DNA of 64,000 nucleotides from Malachius bipustulatus (GCA_910589415.1 OU342632.1:34485637-34549636), one strand, 5' to 3'; shown: positions 31,559 through 42,255, counted from the stretch's first letter. Notes: a model not told the origin generated them from the letters alone. Numbers and translations are program-made.

Positions 31559-32080
31559 AACGCAGGCATATGCGAATACCTTGAGGGGGGAGGGGGATTG
31601 TACCTATAATTATAATTATATATGTATACTGATAGTAGTAGTGGTTAGTGGTGTATGGAAGGTCGAGAATATATTGTAAAAAATTGAGATTAAATTTACA
31701 TAAAATGGGGTGGGTACTGCTGAGAGTGCTACTGGGTTTGACATGTACTGCTTGACATTTCTGTTTGTGAGGTTTCTCTTTTCTCTTTTTTGTTCAACTT
31801 GCGAGTTAGTTGGTTGCCGGGGGGTGTTTATGTTTGATTATTTGTGTTACCTATCATTATTTTACTACTGTTGTGATCTAAATTAAGAGTGTTAATTGCA
31901 GTATCTATAGTTTAGTTTAAAATTATTGTGATGGACATTGTTAAATTCTGTATGTTTTCTTGTTAATTAGAGAGGTTAAGTGGAGTAGCTTTAAGCTAGA
32001 CTTCGCCTCTTCATGTGAAACAGTATTGTATATGACGATACTTACAAATAAAGGCTCTTATTATTATTATTATTATTATT

Positions 32081-33188
32081 AAGTCCGCGCTCATCATGCA
32101 TTTTCAGGGCTCTCTCCGCGTATCTCTACTGTGACGTCATAATTCACGAATCGCCGTATCCTTTTATTGTCATGAGATTCTCTGAACCAATAGGGAGATA
32201 GCGTCTAGTTACTTCTCTCTCATTTAACGCGATCTCATCATTGCGCCTGACCCTTTCTATAACATTTTCACCCGCATTATACTTGTTAAACCGGATCTAC
32301 AAATTTACAAAGTCGTATGCAGAGCTCTATATTCTAGGCATTGTTATTGGAAACTAGAGGGCGCTAGTCGTATTGAACGTAGTTATTTTATTAATTCAAA
32401 CAGCTGGTTTTATTAGTGAAAACGAAATTTTCTCGTGTTAATTACTCTAATAACGATGAGTCGTTACAAAGTTTGTTACTACGTTTTGGCTTAAATTCTG
32501 TGCTTTTTTTTAAAAGGTACAAAGAACAACTATTCAAACGACCCTCGTAAATATAGATAAATAAAAAAAAATCCTGGCCTAGCCTGGAAAATAAGTATGT
32601 AATTTGGAAGAAACGCTCGAAAATGTTTAAATCCTTACCTCACCTGACTGATTTTACCCTTTACAAAAAAATATATTTAATAAACAAAACAACTAAAATA
32701 ATTAATAAAAATAAAAAATCGTTCATTTTTTTATCACCGTTCAAAGAAATTTCTGCTCCAAAAATCGATGCTCATATAAATTTTTGTAAAAAAGATGAAC
32801 GCCTGTGATCAATTAAATCACTAACGTTTTCTTCGTTAGACTAGTAACTAATTGATAACTCCTCGTAGCTGATTTAAAAAAATAATATGTAATGTACCTA
32901 ATAATAATTAATCTAATAAACATTATTAATTTCTTAAATTATCTTATCTCGTGTTTATAGCAATAACAAAACGACTCAGAAAACTAAATAATCTCATACA
33001 CATAAACAAGTTTCGTTGATGTAATTCACAAAACAAAACTGTATAAAGTCTAAAAATAAGATCAACGGAAATTCCGATACAGCAACTGGAAATTCCTCTG
33101 CCTGGGATAATAAAGAAAGAAGTAGCTAGTCGATAATGGTGGAGAAGGGGCTAAGCTGTAACATCATTAAGTGGGAATCAGTAAATAA
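32081..33188. other. Unassigned AT-rich intronic DNA upstream of LRR gene 2
   Basis: No repeat family or gene was recognised. A 61-codon lysine-rich frame at 32623-32808 reflects base composition. The last few dozen bases hold the putative promoter of the LRR gene. Confidence 0.35.
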
Positions 33189-33191
33189 TTA

Positions 33192-33197
33192 TATATA
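33192..33197 (+). promoter_or_regulatory. TATA-like box upstream of LRR gene 2
   Basis: TATATA lies 52 bp upstream of the start codon. Initiation about 30 bp downstream would give a leader of only about 25-30 bases. This is motif evidence only. Confidence 0.4.
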
Positions 33198-33248
33198 CCT
33201 ACCTAGAAGATCAAAGAAGAAAACTCGAAGATAAGTTCACAACTCAAG

Positions 33249-34364
33249 ATGAATCTCCTCGAACTGTTCACTCTCGTGTCTCCACTTCTCGTCTTAACAA
33301 TCAAAACTACAAGTTGCTGCCATTCTACTTTCCATAATGTCCTCGTAAACGCGAAGGACCGCAAAGGAGGTAACTTTCAAGCTAACATCACCGGTTGTTT
33401 AGAAAGAAAAGTCTTTCAAGATGGGCAAACAGTTACGGAACTTTTCATAAGTAACCAGTCGCTGCCAACTTTAAAAAGCGACAGTATAAGACATCTAGTC
33501 CGTCTGAAGAAAGTTTCAATTTCCAACAGCAGCGTCAACGTTTTAGAAGCCAACCTATTTAGAAACGTCCCCAGACTTGAGGAAGTTTTCATCAATGATT
33601 GTCAATTGAGAGCCATCCCCAAAACTGTTTTCAACACAGTGCCCAGTTTACGACAGCTGAGGTTCGTTAAAAACAACATCGATTTTATCGAGGATGCCGC
33701 TTTCTCTAATCTATCCTCATTGAGAAGTGTGAATTTGAGCTACAATTCTTTAACCGTCTTTCGGAAGGAATGGTTCACTAACAGTTCCAATTTATTTAAG
33801 TTGGATTTCGGTCATAATTCAATTAGAGAAATCACTGGTAAATCTTTCAGCAATTTACGAAAATTAAAGTATTTATACTTCGACTTCAATGAGATTAACA
33901 CCATCCAATCGGACGCTTTTGATGGGTTGAATCATTTACAACATCTGGGGCTGAGACACAACAGACTCGCATCTTTACCCTCCAACGGATTCCCTGGCGA
34001 CGTTAAAATTTCCGTATTGAATGTGGGATCGAATTATTTGAATTTCCTGTCGTCCGAATTGCAAGGCAAACTGGAAGTTGACCAATTTTTGGGGGACGGC
34101 AACCCGTGGAACTGCTTCTGTAGAGATGATGTGGTGAGATGGTTGGGGGCCATTAATGGAACTTTCGGCGCCAATCGAGACTGCGAAGAAGTAGAGAGCA
34201 TTCCTAATTGTTTCGTGTTTGAAAACTTGAACAGCTTTAATTGCTCTGAAATTGTCGATGCTAACATTACTTTAGGATATTCTCATGAAATTGGAAAATA
34301 TAGAACTCTTATTGGACCATACTGCGTGAGAGATCTCATGCCGATTGATATAAGAAATCAATGA
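33249..34364 (+). CDS. Secreted leucine-rich-repeat protein 2, single exon, nested in channel intron
   Basis: The 371-residue protein has a signal peptide (residues 1-23, hydrophobic LFTLVSPLLVLTI), an N-terminal cap with Cys pairs, and eight to nine leucine-rich repeats (about 62-275; for example LEEVFINDCQL, LRQLRFVKNNI, LRSVNLSYNSL, LKYLYFDFNEI, LQHLGLRHNRL). The C-terminal cap opens with DGNPWNCFCRDDVVRWLGAINGT and has later Cys residues. No membrane anchor is visible. It is a clear paralogue of the protein at 16372: SIRHLV(K/R)LKKVSIS, NLFRNVP/QLFRNVP, DGNPW(S/N)C and INGT are shared, and about half of all residues match. The start has A at -3 and the coding sequence is intronless. Several N-glycosylation sequons (for example NGT, NLS, NSS) fit an extracellular protein. 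The function is unknown. Confidence 0.9.
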   Translation: MNLLELFTLVSPLLVLTIKTTSCCHSTFHNVLVNAKDRKGGNFQANITGCLERKVFQDGQTVTELFISNQSLPTLKSDSIRHLVRLKKVSISNSSVNVLEANLFRNVPRLEEVFINDCQLRAIPKTVFNTVPSLRQLRFVKNNIDFIEDAAFSNLSSLRSVNLSYNSLTVFRKEWFTNSSNLFKLDFGHNSIREITGKSFSNLRKLKYLYFDFNEINTIQSDAFDGLNHLQHLGLRHNRLASLPSNGFPGDVKISVLNVGSNYLNFLSSELQGKLEVDQFLGDGNPWNCFCRDDVVRWLGAINGTFGANRDCEEVESIPNCFVFENLNSFNCSEIVDANITLGYSHEIGKYRTLIGPYCVRDLMPIDIRNQ

Positions 34365-34445
34365 GAAGCTACCCGCTTATGAGTTGTGGGGTCCGAGGTC
34401 CGATTAGTGAGCTACCTTTTGGGTTTTTAATTGACCACCATTATA
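34365..34445 (+). repeat. Dispersed repeat fragment in the LRR gene 2 3' UTR
   Basis: Directly after the stop codon, 'gaagctacccgc', 'gagttgtggggtccgaggtccgatta', 'gagctacc' and 'tttttaattgacc' match parts of the repeats at 35590-35765 and 36025-36195. The match begins within a base or two of the stop codon, so the repeat supplies the beginning of the 3' UTR. Confidence 0.65.
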
Positions 34446-34533
34446 ATCGATATAATTAATTAATAAGACTGAAGATTTTTTTATGTTCGCTACCTATACC
34501 TTTAATGTTAGCTTCAATTATTGTGCTTTCGCC

Positions 34534-34539
34534 AATAAA
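34534..34539 (+). terminator. Poly(A) signal of LRR gene 2
   Basis: AATAAA lies about 170 bases after the stop codon, just upstream of a MITE. It is the first canonical hexamer seen downstream. Confidence 0.55.
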
Positions 34540-34593
34540 AATTTAAATTATCACTTTTATTAGTATATTTCGTCAATTTTTATATCTTTATAT

Positions 34594-34740
34594 GCCCGTA
34601 TTCACAAACGATAATTTCCTAAATAATTACGTAATCAATTATCCCCATCTCATTCTATTACAAAAAAACTGCATATCTCCATCTCACTCATTTATTTAAT
34701 TACGTAATTATTTAGGAAATTATCGTTTGTGAATACGGGC
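34594..34740. mobile_element. 147-bp MITE with near-perfect 40-bp inverted repeats
   Basis: GCCCGTATTCACAAACGATA and the following 'atttcctaaataattacgtaat' are matched by their exact reverse complement at the right end, leaving a central spacer of about 60 bp. There is no coding capacity. The high identity of the arms suggests recent origin. The target duplication is not clear (TA-rich flanks). Confidence 0.85.
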
Positions 34741-35580
34741 AATTATCTAATAAAACTCTGGCCTTATCACAGCAATCTTTCTTATTGGACAACGTACAAT
34801 AAAGTTATGTATCTACCGAGAGCATCACTTAGATGATAATGCCCGAAGTCGACGTGATCCAGCCGAAGGCCTTTGGTACGAGGGAAGGATGTCGACCTAT
34901 GATTAGAGTTAGAATTAGAGACTAAATTCCCATCTACCCTGTAGTGTAGCCTATCTTTTATTGTAACTCCTGCGCTTTCATAATAATTAGGCAATGCGGC
35001 CCCTGTACAAAATGTCCCAAATCGAAGGTCTAAACTGAATGAATGAAACTGAAAGAAGAACCTCTGATTTAATTCCCGCCCTGAACTCTAGCGTTAAATT
35101 TGAGGTTATCTCATCATAAACGTCTTCATTGTTTGAATTTGAGGTTATACCGCCTCCAAATCCATAATTTCAAATATTTACACAAAATGGCCACATTAAC
35201 TTAACCAGTGTGATCGTGATGGTCTAGTTTCAGGAATTCCTAGGACTCTTCTTAGTTGTGTTTTGCTGTTGGTTCTTTTATACACAGACATAAACCAACA
35301 AGCGGGAGATTTGAGATAAATGAAACAAATAAGTTTTCAACACACCTACTTTTTTCCACGTTCCTATCAGCCCTAATAATATTTATAACAATGCCATGTT
35401 TGACCTGGAACTACCAAAAAAAAAGCACGAGAAAAACTCTGTCTTAGTTCCAATTATGGAACGAATCAACTGTAGTTTCGGAAAAGTGCCGATCAATCGT
35501 CTCAGCAATTGTCACCATGTCTAATGAACTGTCTTTCACACAGAGACATTCGCGCGAATCATTTTAAACTGTAGCACTAC
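34741..35580. other. Unassigned intronic DNA
   Basis: No gene or named repeat was recognised. Short frames such as 35256-35447 have no domain. It separates the MITE from the two dispersed repeats. Confidence 0.35.
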
Positions 35581-35589
35581 AACTGAAAT

Positions 35590-35765
35590 CTGGGTCTTTA
35601 AGATAACCGTGGGAATGGGTCTTGTAAGTGAGCCCTTTGCAGGGAATGTAACGAGGTCCGGTTAAGGAGGCTACCCGCCTATAGTTGGAGAGGTCCCAAG
35701 TCCAGGGTCCGATGGTTAGGTTAGGAGGCTACCTGTTGGCTGTTTAATTGACCTCCCTGGCAAGG
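35590..35765 (+). repeat. Dispersed repeat copy A ('ggtccgattaggaggctaccc')
   Basis: The order is 'tctttaagata(a/g)ccgtg', 'aatgggtcttgt', 'ggtccggttaaggaggctaccc', 'gagaggtccc', 'ggttaggaggctacc' and 'gttggctgtttaattgacc'. It aligns along its length with copy B at 36025. Confidence 0.65.
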
Positions 35766-36024
35766 ATGAAATGTTAGTTAGATTCACATAAGGCCATTTC
35801 ATACGTAGTTCAATAGATCGGCAAAATCAAAATGATCCACCCCTTTGAATTGACTTTGACGGAGATCAAGAATAGTTATGTTGATTGAATTCACAGAAAA
35901 GTGTTACAATATAAGAGAACCTGAATTTACATTTACGATGTTTTTTTTTACATTACATTTACAAACACTCACTCCCTAAGCGTTCGCGAGAAGAATTTTG
36001 AAATGGAACATGTCCATGAAATCT

Positions 36025-36195
36025 AGGTCTTCGGTATTTAAGATAGCCGTGCAAATGGGTCTTGTTAAATTAGCCTTTGCGCGGAAGGTAACGGGGTCAG
36101 GTTAGGAAGCCATCTATGAGTTGTGGAGGTCCCTTTCCGAGGTCCGATTAGGAAGCTACCCGTTGGCTGTTTAATCGATCACCCTTAACAGGGAG
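36025..36195 (+). repeat. Dispersed repeat copy B
   Basis: It has the same block order and orientation as copy A, about 435 bp away, ending 'gttggctgtttaatcgatcaccc'. Part of the same sequence sits behind the stop codon of LRR gene 2. The origin of the family is unknown. Confidence 0.65.
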
Positions 36196-36199
36196 AGAT

Positions 36200-37430
36200 A
36201 AATTAATTAAGCTTTATGAGTGGAATAAATTTAATGTTAGAATGAACAATGCAATGTAACAATGTAACTAAAATTCCAGTAAATAAATAATTTTGTTGAT
36301 AAATTCAAAAGATGATTTTGAAAACATGTGTAGATAAACCCCTATTTTCTCCAATCCTATAAACTCCAATCTCATTACCTCTAATATTCAGAACATTGGC
36401 ATCAATGACTGACAAGGTGGCAACTAAAGTGACAATGGCATAAGGCACTTGCTTCTGCTTGCGTTGTGTTAGAGTCCCTCTCTAGGGTCACTGACGACGG
36501 ACATGAGACATTTGTATAGGAAACCTGGATCATTTAACCCGAATACTGAAATACCACCTAACCTTTTTCCCTACTCTTATTGATTTGCTGCAAAAATGTT
36601 ATTCTTTTTATACGCTAATCGAGTCGATTAATCTTTATACTCAAGTTTAATTAATTACTCTTCGGAGCACTTCGTTACAATATCTTTAAAAAATACAAGA
36701 AGACAATTTTAGTAAAGTGTCTCCAATAATAAAAGCCACACTGTATTGTATACGGACTTCCCCTGTGATGAATATGATTCTAAATATTTGATGTAAAAGA
36801 CACCATCTTAATGAATAATAACCCCGAAGACAGCATCGCATTGACATTGTATATACATCCCTCTGCTTTGTCTTCTGGTGAAATTAAATTACTTATAGCT
36901 TTTAAGCGTCGCTCTTTCCCTTTCTGTACACTTTGAACTTTGACAGAGAGAATTGGTTGTCAGTAAATTAATTAAAAACTGAAACTGACATTATATGGGT
37001 CCTGGTACTAATTATATTAAGGACTAATTAACTCATCAAAAACTAATCATATCTTAGGCCAGTATACATCCAAATTACTCTCACAGCAAGCATCCAGTCT
37101 CACCGATGTCCGAGATGACGTGCTGATGAGCCCTCTCTAGGCGAAGCAACTCATCCATGTCTTCTGATCTAATGATTCTGTTTGCTATGATGACTGAGCT
37201 TAACCTAAAACCTTGTCTACTATAATACGAACCTAGAACATAAAAAAATAGGAGCCGTCTCTCTTCTGTCGAACGCCTAGATATTTCTCTAATTTAACAG
37301 CATTAAAGCTGACTACTAGAGATTTCTATAGTTACGAGGCTTGAGACGATTGTTGTTTTCGTCCTTTCTATTCTAGACATAACACAATAGAATAAGAATG
37401 GTAAACAATTAATACTCTCTCTTTTTTCAG
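36200..37430. other. 3' end of the 29.4-kb intron, unassigned
   Basis: No gene was recognised. The last 40 bp form the acceptor region ('ctctctcttttttcag' ending at 37430). Confidence 0.4.
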
Positions 37431-37614
37431 GCTTGAAGACCATCATAAACGCACTTTTACACTCGTTCAAACAATTAGCAGAAGTAATGACACTGACGAT
37501 ATTCTGTCTGATGGTTTTTGCCCTCTTCGCTCTCCAAGTCTACAAGGGCGAGCTGCGAAATAAATGCGTCCTCAAGATGGACGACCACAACGCTTCTTAT
37601 GAAGCCTGGTACAA
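37431..37614 (+). CDS. NaCP60E: Channel exon: domain I S4-S5 linker and S5
   Basis: It encodes GLKTIINALLHSFKQLAEVM (S4-S5 linker), the S5 helix (TLTIFCLMVFALFALQVY) and the start of the extracellular loop (KGELRNKCVLKMDDHNASYEAWY). It opens by completing the glycine codon split with the exon at 7847 and ends two bases into an asparagine codon before the donor 'gtaagt' at 37615. Confidence 0.95.
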
Positions 37615-38640
37615 GTAAGTAGCTTCAGTAGTAATTCGATAATAATCCGCCGAGCTTGCTCAGATTTCGCAACATCGGAACAAAAATTCAAACATCACCA
37701 AATGTTTACCAAATCAAATGTTTACCTTGGGGTTGGTATATTGGTAAACGTGCAATAGCGAAACCGTCCCGATCAAACGCAGACTGTTGAATTGATTAAA
37801 GGGGAACTGAACAAATCAGCCCCGTTACGTTTCGAATAATCCACTGGGAGGTACGTCGAGCTTAAGGGCAGATACATGAATTCATGAATAGTTGCAGAAT
37901 TTAAATCCTCCCGGCGTTGGAGCGTCATTAATCATTTTAGTTTTGTGTGACGTCTATTGTAACGAGCACTAAAAGCTGTTGTGAGCTTAAAATTTCCGCA
38001 TCCATCTCTAAATGCGGACCATTCATAAAATCGGAGTAAAGTTTTAGACACAATTTTACACAACAATATAGAGACAGGGTGAGGCTCAAATTGGCAATAT
38101 TAAGGAAAAAACATCTTTTCAGAGTGCCCCTTTTATAGGGCTGAAACTCCTAAAGAATGCCCGATTTTTTATGACCGAGACTAATGTTATGATAACAATA
38201 TTCCCGCCATCCCAATTTTGCAGAGGCTGCTTAGCCAGGTTGTCACTACTTGTAACATCTCCTCCAAATCCTATTGCAGATGAAGTCCTGGTCAGGCGAA
38301 TATAGATCACAGAGGAAGGGAACAAAAACGGGTTTTGTTGAGTTCGGATCAGGTCAATTCTGGATGAAATCGTTAGAGTGTGGCTCCCTCCACTTTCAAC
38401 AAAAAGGGAAATATCTCAGCTTATCCTGGTAGAGAAGCCCATCAATAAAGGCAACAATGACCAGGCTGAAGACAAGAGACTCTCATAGAGGCATCCCTTT
38501 AGAGAATGCCATAAATAAAGCACAAAGTGAGTGAAACTGCTGTTTGGTGAAAAACTTTATATTAAAAGCGCGTTCCAAAGCTACATCATCACTAGGTATA
38601 TAGGGATGTAGCGTTTCTGTAGACGGATCAGGGATCTGTC
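37615..38640. other. Intronic DNA, unassigned
   Basis: No gene was recognised. The segment 38080-38330 contains a minus-strand open frame of 68 codons without domain. Toward 38640 it grades into the LINE fragment. Confidence 0.35.
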
Positions 38641-39560
38641 AGACTACAGACCCCAAGACTTACTTCCTTGTCGTCTTGAGCAAAAACCGGCACAGGATAT
38701 TGAAGTAGAAACAATTTGCAAATCACTAAGGCCCTAGAAAAGACGCTTGTGTACTTAAAACTTTTGGGGCATACCTGAACACGGTGGTTCTGAGTTTTTG
38801 AAGTTCACGAATGCTGACAGGAACGTAGTGAGTGTCCTTTAACTGCGGCGCAGCTGAGCGCATTGTGCTGGGAAAGGGTAGTCATTGCTGGACTTTAGCT
38901 TGTAGAGGTAGTAGAGGTAGTAAAGCACCAAACACCTCGGCGTCGTTATCGACAGAAACATGAGGATGGTAAAGATGTGAAACTAGTCACTGAGAAGGCG
39001 GAAATAACTCCTGGCACTACTGATAATGGTAAATCTCAGCGTCAGCGGATTGCAGAGGCGAGTTCAACGGATCTATTCAGGGATTGCACTGTCTGTCCTG
39101 ATGTATGCAGCCTATGCTGCCGGAGAATGCTGCGGCTGCGAACCGATACCAATATCCTGGAGCTGGTTGATCGTAGCCTGGCGATTAGGGTAGTGGCAGA
39201 GTTAACAGGACCATCTTCGAGGTCGAGGTCCGGCTAATAGTATGTGAGTCACCATTCGAAATAAAGATCCAAGAGATACAAAGCTCCAAGAAGGGCATGA
39301 GTGCGCAAAAATCGAGGCAGAAAACAATCAGCCAGTCGTCGACGGAAACATGGCGAAGTAAACCCCTGGCTGACATTAGCTCTTACGACTCACGTGGTGC
39401 TTAATTCGGTTGGAGCAAGTATTGATTCAGACCCCAAGGGATATGCCCAGGCATATTTTGTGCGAATGCGTAAATTGGTAAGAAGCGCAACAGAGAACTC
39501 AATCGGACGACAACTCCTCCTCCCAAGTGCCATCTCTTTGGAGGTTGGCGATTAATACGG
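38640..39560 (+). pseudogene. Degraded LINE reverse-transcriptase fragment
   Basis: Shifting plus-strand frames include ALEKTLVYLKLLG (38725-38775), KHLGVVIDRNMRM (38929-38967, the KYLGVxxD motif after the RT palm) and SVLMYAAYA (39096-39122). They appear in the order expected for the RT thumb of I/R1-group elements. Frameshifts and stops abound. It lies within the 3.1-kb intron. Confidence 0.6.
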
Positions 39561-39599
39561 CGTATGTATCTCTATCGAGTACTTAGGGAATCAGGGCAT

Positions 39600-39985
39600 T
39601 CCCATCGATGTGGGTCCAGTCTCTTATCCCACCTCATTCATTTCAAAGATGTCCCACTTCATTCTCCTGACTTCTTGTTCAGCGTTTGTCGATTTTCCAG
39701 CTTTAGCCACAGTCCTTAAATTCCATATAACTATCTCAAGTTTCCTTCCGGGGATTCTTAGCATCCCCTGACGATTTCTATTCTGTACTACCATATTAAC
39801 TGTCATGGGAAAGTTAATGAGATGGTTTCTCATTTTCCTTTCGCATGCTATGCCGGTGACGAAGACCAAAGTATCGTTCATTGGCCTTCGGAGACGATTT
39901 CTCCTCCCCAGGACAAGAGAGTGCTCTTCGTCACTCAAGAGTGACGTGGCCTGTTTATATACTGACAAAGCCTCGGTCTTCAACT
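39600..39985 (-). pseudogene. LINE endonuclease fragment (RTE-like)
   Basis: The minus-strand frame contains LEIVIWNLRTVAKAGKSTN and EQEVRRMKWDIFEMNEVG, which fits the N-terminal endonuclease motif (WNVRTLYxxGKL...ExRW) of RTE-like LINEs and their host-annotated relatives. The rest of the element is missing. It lies in opposite orientation to the neighbouring RT fragment, so two separate insertions are involved. Confidence 0.6.
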
Positions 39986-40104
39986 GGTATGTGCTTTTAT
40001 ATTAATACCCAAAAGCTAGATTGCTAGATTCTGTCGTTCCGCTATATTGAAGTCCCGCTTACTTTGTCGCCTTCATCGCCGTTGTGGTCTTCATCTGTAG
40101 GTAA

Positions 40105-40390
40105 CCCTGGACATGGGAACCTTACAGGGTACTATCAACCGGAACCAGGTGAAGTTCGGTTTTTTTCGAGGCGTTACTCCTCGATCCTTCCTCCTTCCTC
40201 ACTTCTTGTGTGGTGAGGCCCCAGGCTTAGGACTGGCACAGCGGAGTTGGATTGGAGTAGAAAGACAATTGACAATGGAAAATTTAGTTACCACAATACT
40301 GGGAAACGAAGAAATATGGAAGGAAACCGGTGACTACTGTGTGGGAATAATGATGGAAAAGGTCAGATCGGGATTGGAAAGTTGAGAACA
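40105..40390 (+). pseudogene. Probable LINE ORF2 C-terminal remnant
   Basis: A plus-strand frame ends LTMENLVTTILGNEEIWKET followed by MMEKVR, a pattern like the C-terminal tail of R1/I-group ORF2 proteins. Nothing upstream is clearly coding. This is a weak assignment. Confidence 0.4.
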
Positions 40391-40747
40391 AAAAGTTTAC
40401 ATGTAGAAATGGGGAGAAAGGAAGTAATATCGAGAGGAGGTTTCTATCCGCAGTGAGATTATGCCATTACTATTAGTGGAGAACGACCCAGAACATCGTG
40501 CAGATCTGGGCTCCTCTTATTAGTATTCTCGCGTGAGGAATTTTTAGTGAATATGACTAATGTTTGACGTTAAAATAAAATATTCGATCCGCGCAAATTA
40601 AATATGGCTCTTCGTTTTGTCATATTTAAAGCAAAAAGATTTTTCGAAACTTTTCTGAAACTTTTGGGTATCACCTATATCACCAAAAAGGTGACCACAT
40701 CTTCAGAAAGTCTCTAGCACGTTATCATGATCCTTTCTCTGTTACAG
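40391..40747. other. Intron end before the pore exon
   Basis: Unassigned sequence ending in the acceptor 'ctctgttacag' at 40747. Confidence 0.45.
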
Positions 40748-40970
40748 CTGGACAAGCGACCCATCCCATTGGATATACAGGGAAGAAACGGGAGATCCAG
40801 TGCTTTGCGGTAACGTGACAGGCTCCAGGCATTGCCCCACGACTCACACCTGTATATGCATCGGGGAAAACCCCAACCACGGCTACACCAGCTTCGATAA
40901 CTTCCTCTGGTCTATGCTGACCACCTTCCAGCTAATTACGCTCGATTACTGGGAAAACGTCTACAATATG
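40748..40970 (+). CDS. NaCP60E: Channel exon: domain I pore loop
   Basis: It encodes the extracellular turret (NWTSDPSHWIYREETGDPVLC, several Cys and a glycosylation sequon) and the pore helix and selectivity filter of domain I (FDNFLWSMLTTFQLITLDYWENVYNM). The aspartate in TLDYWEN is the domain I filter residue, the first of the DEKA (para) or DEEA (DSC1) ring; the other three lie outside the window. The exon ends at a codon boundary before the donor 'gtaaga'. Confidence 0.95.
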
Positions 40971-41838
40971 GTAAGATTTATGATTTAAGATTTTTTTACC
41001 GGGCTCGATAATTTTTTTTTTGTGCACGATGAAATTATAATAATCAAAACAGTTGTGAATGGTTCTCTTAATGGGGAACAAATCGGGTTAGAATGACCAA
41101 AATTAATGATTCCCTTAATGGGGAATCGATCCGGATGGGGGTTGATGTAAATTGGAAATTTTTAATTAATAGCAGGTCGGCTAATAGAAAGGCTTTTTTG
41201 AAATCGGGACAAAGGACCAGGGTACAGGATACCTACACCAGGAGATAACAGACATGATTAATAATTATTTTTATGGTTTTTAATTTTTGTACTCACTGTT
41301 TACTTTCGTACCACTGGGCGATCCACTATGACCCGTGCGGGAGATGCAGAAGTCTTCAAATAAATGCGGTTTTGCGAATAGGGGCAAGGTACTGCGTGTA
41401 CCACAGCCACCATTAATGCGATCGGATTTTTTAATCGGACACGATAATGAAGAATTTACGAATGCGAGAGCCGCGACGATTTCCACAGCATATGACGAAG
41501 GGTGCTGGGTTGGCTTGTTTGTCCTCTGCTCACTGCACTCTCTCGCTTCGTACTGGTCTTGATTGTGAATGTTGAAAGTGCCACGCGCGTATTAGAATGT
41601 CCTCTTGTCGTGAAAACCATAAATTGTACAGGGATGGGCAGCAAGGGTCGTGCAAGCAAAGGATAAATTGCGTAAGGAAAGATGTAATTAAAAAATGCAT
41701 CGAGATGACGGAACAAGTTGCTTTGAATACAGTTGTTTTCCAATACAGCAGATAGTGCTGTATTGAAGGAATGCTCCAAGCTACCGGAAGATAATCGGTG
41801 CAAAAAAAGGTTCGTCCACGATAGCGCTTTTACCTCCA
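40971..41838. other. Intronic DNA, unassigned
   Basis: Two similar short blocks, 'tctcttaatggggaac' and 'tcccttaatggggaat' (41055-41125), are the only internal repetition seen. No gene was recognised. Confidence 0.35.
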
Positions 41839-41992
41839 GATCAAAATTGTTTTGACAGTCACTGACATTACTAAAAAAAGCCATTTCGGAGAAGCGCCAA
41901 GCAGAAACTTATGTTTGGAGGGAAATTTTCTCCTTGCCGCTTCTCCGAAATGATTTTTCTAGTGATGTCAGTTGCTGCCAATAATTTTGATC
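41839..41992. repeat. 154-bp inverted repeat hairpin
   Basis: The left arm 'gatcaaaattgttttgacagt...ctgacatta' and 'gccatttcggagaagcg' is matched by the right-arm reverse complement 'cgcttctccgaaatg', 'gtgatgtcag', 'aattttgatc'. Arms of about 55 bp surround a loop of about 40 bp. It is probably a MITE or the centre of one. Confidence 0.65.
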
Positions 41993-42255
41993 TAGTACTT
42001 TATTTATATTTTATCTAAGATGATTTTGTTAAAAAAAAAAAAACTGGACGTGGGGTTTTGGTTCTAAGGTATCAGAATGGCGGGTTGCGCGTCGATTTGC
42101 AATAGGAGAAAGCACTCTTATGATCCCAAAAAAGATAGAAGTCTTGAAGATAGAACTGAACACTTTTATGACTGACGTCACTTTTTGAATTGTCAGATAT
42201 TTCTCTGTTTGGTGCGTTTCTCGCATAGAGACTCTGCGATGCGCTGTAATAATTT

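Larger units (their letters stand above)
27420..32080 (+). mobile_element. Nearly full-length CR1/L2-like non-LTR retrotransposon
   Basis: The plus-strand element has ORF1 (27493-28737), ORF2 broken into three open stretches (28780-29586, 29688-30836, 30968-31558), a 3' UTR of about 500 bp and a (TTA)n tail at 32058-32080. Simple-repeat tails and the FADDTQ-type RT are typical of the CR1/L2/Rex branch of the Jockey superfamily. I could not identify a target-site duplication or the exact 5' end. Confidence 0.85.
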
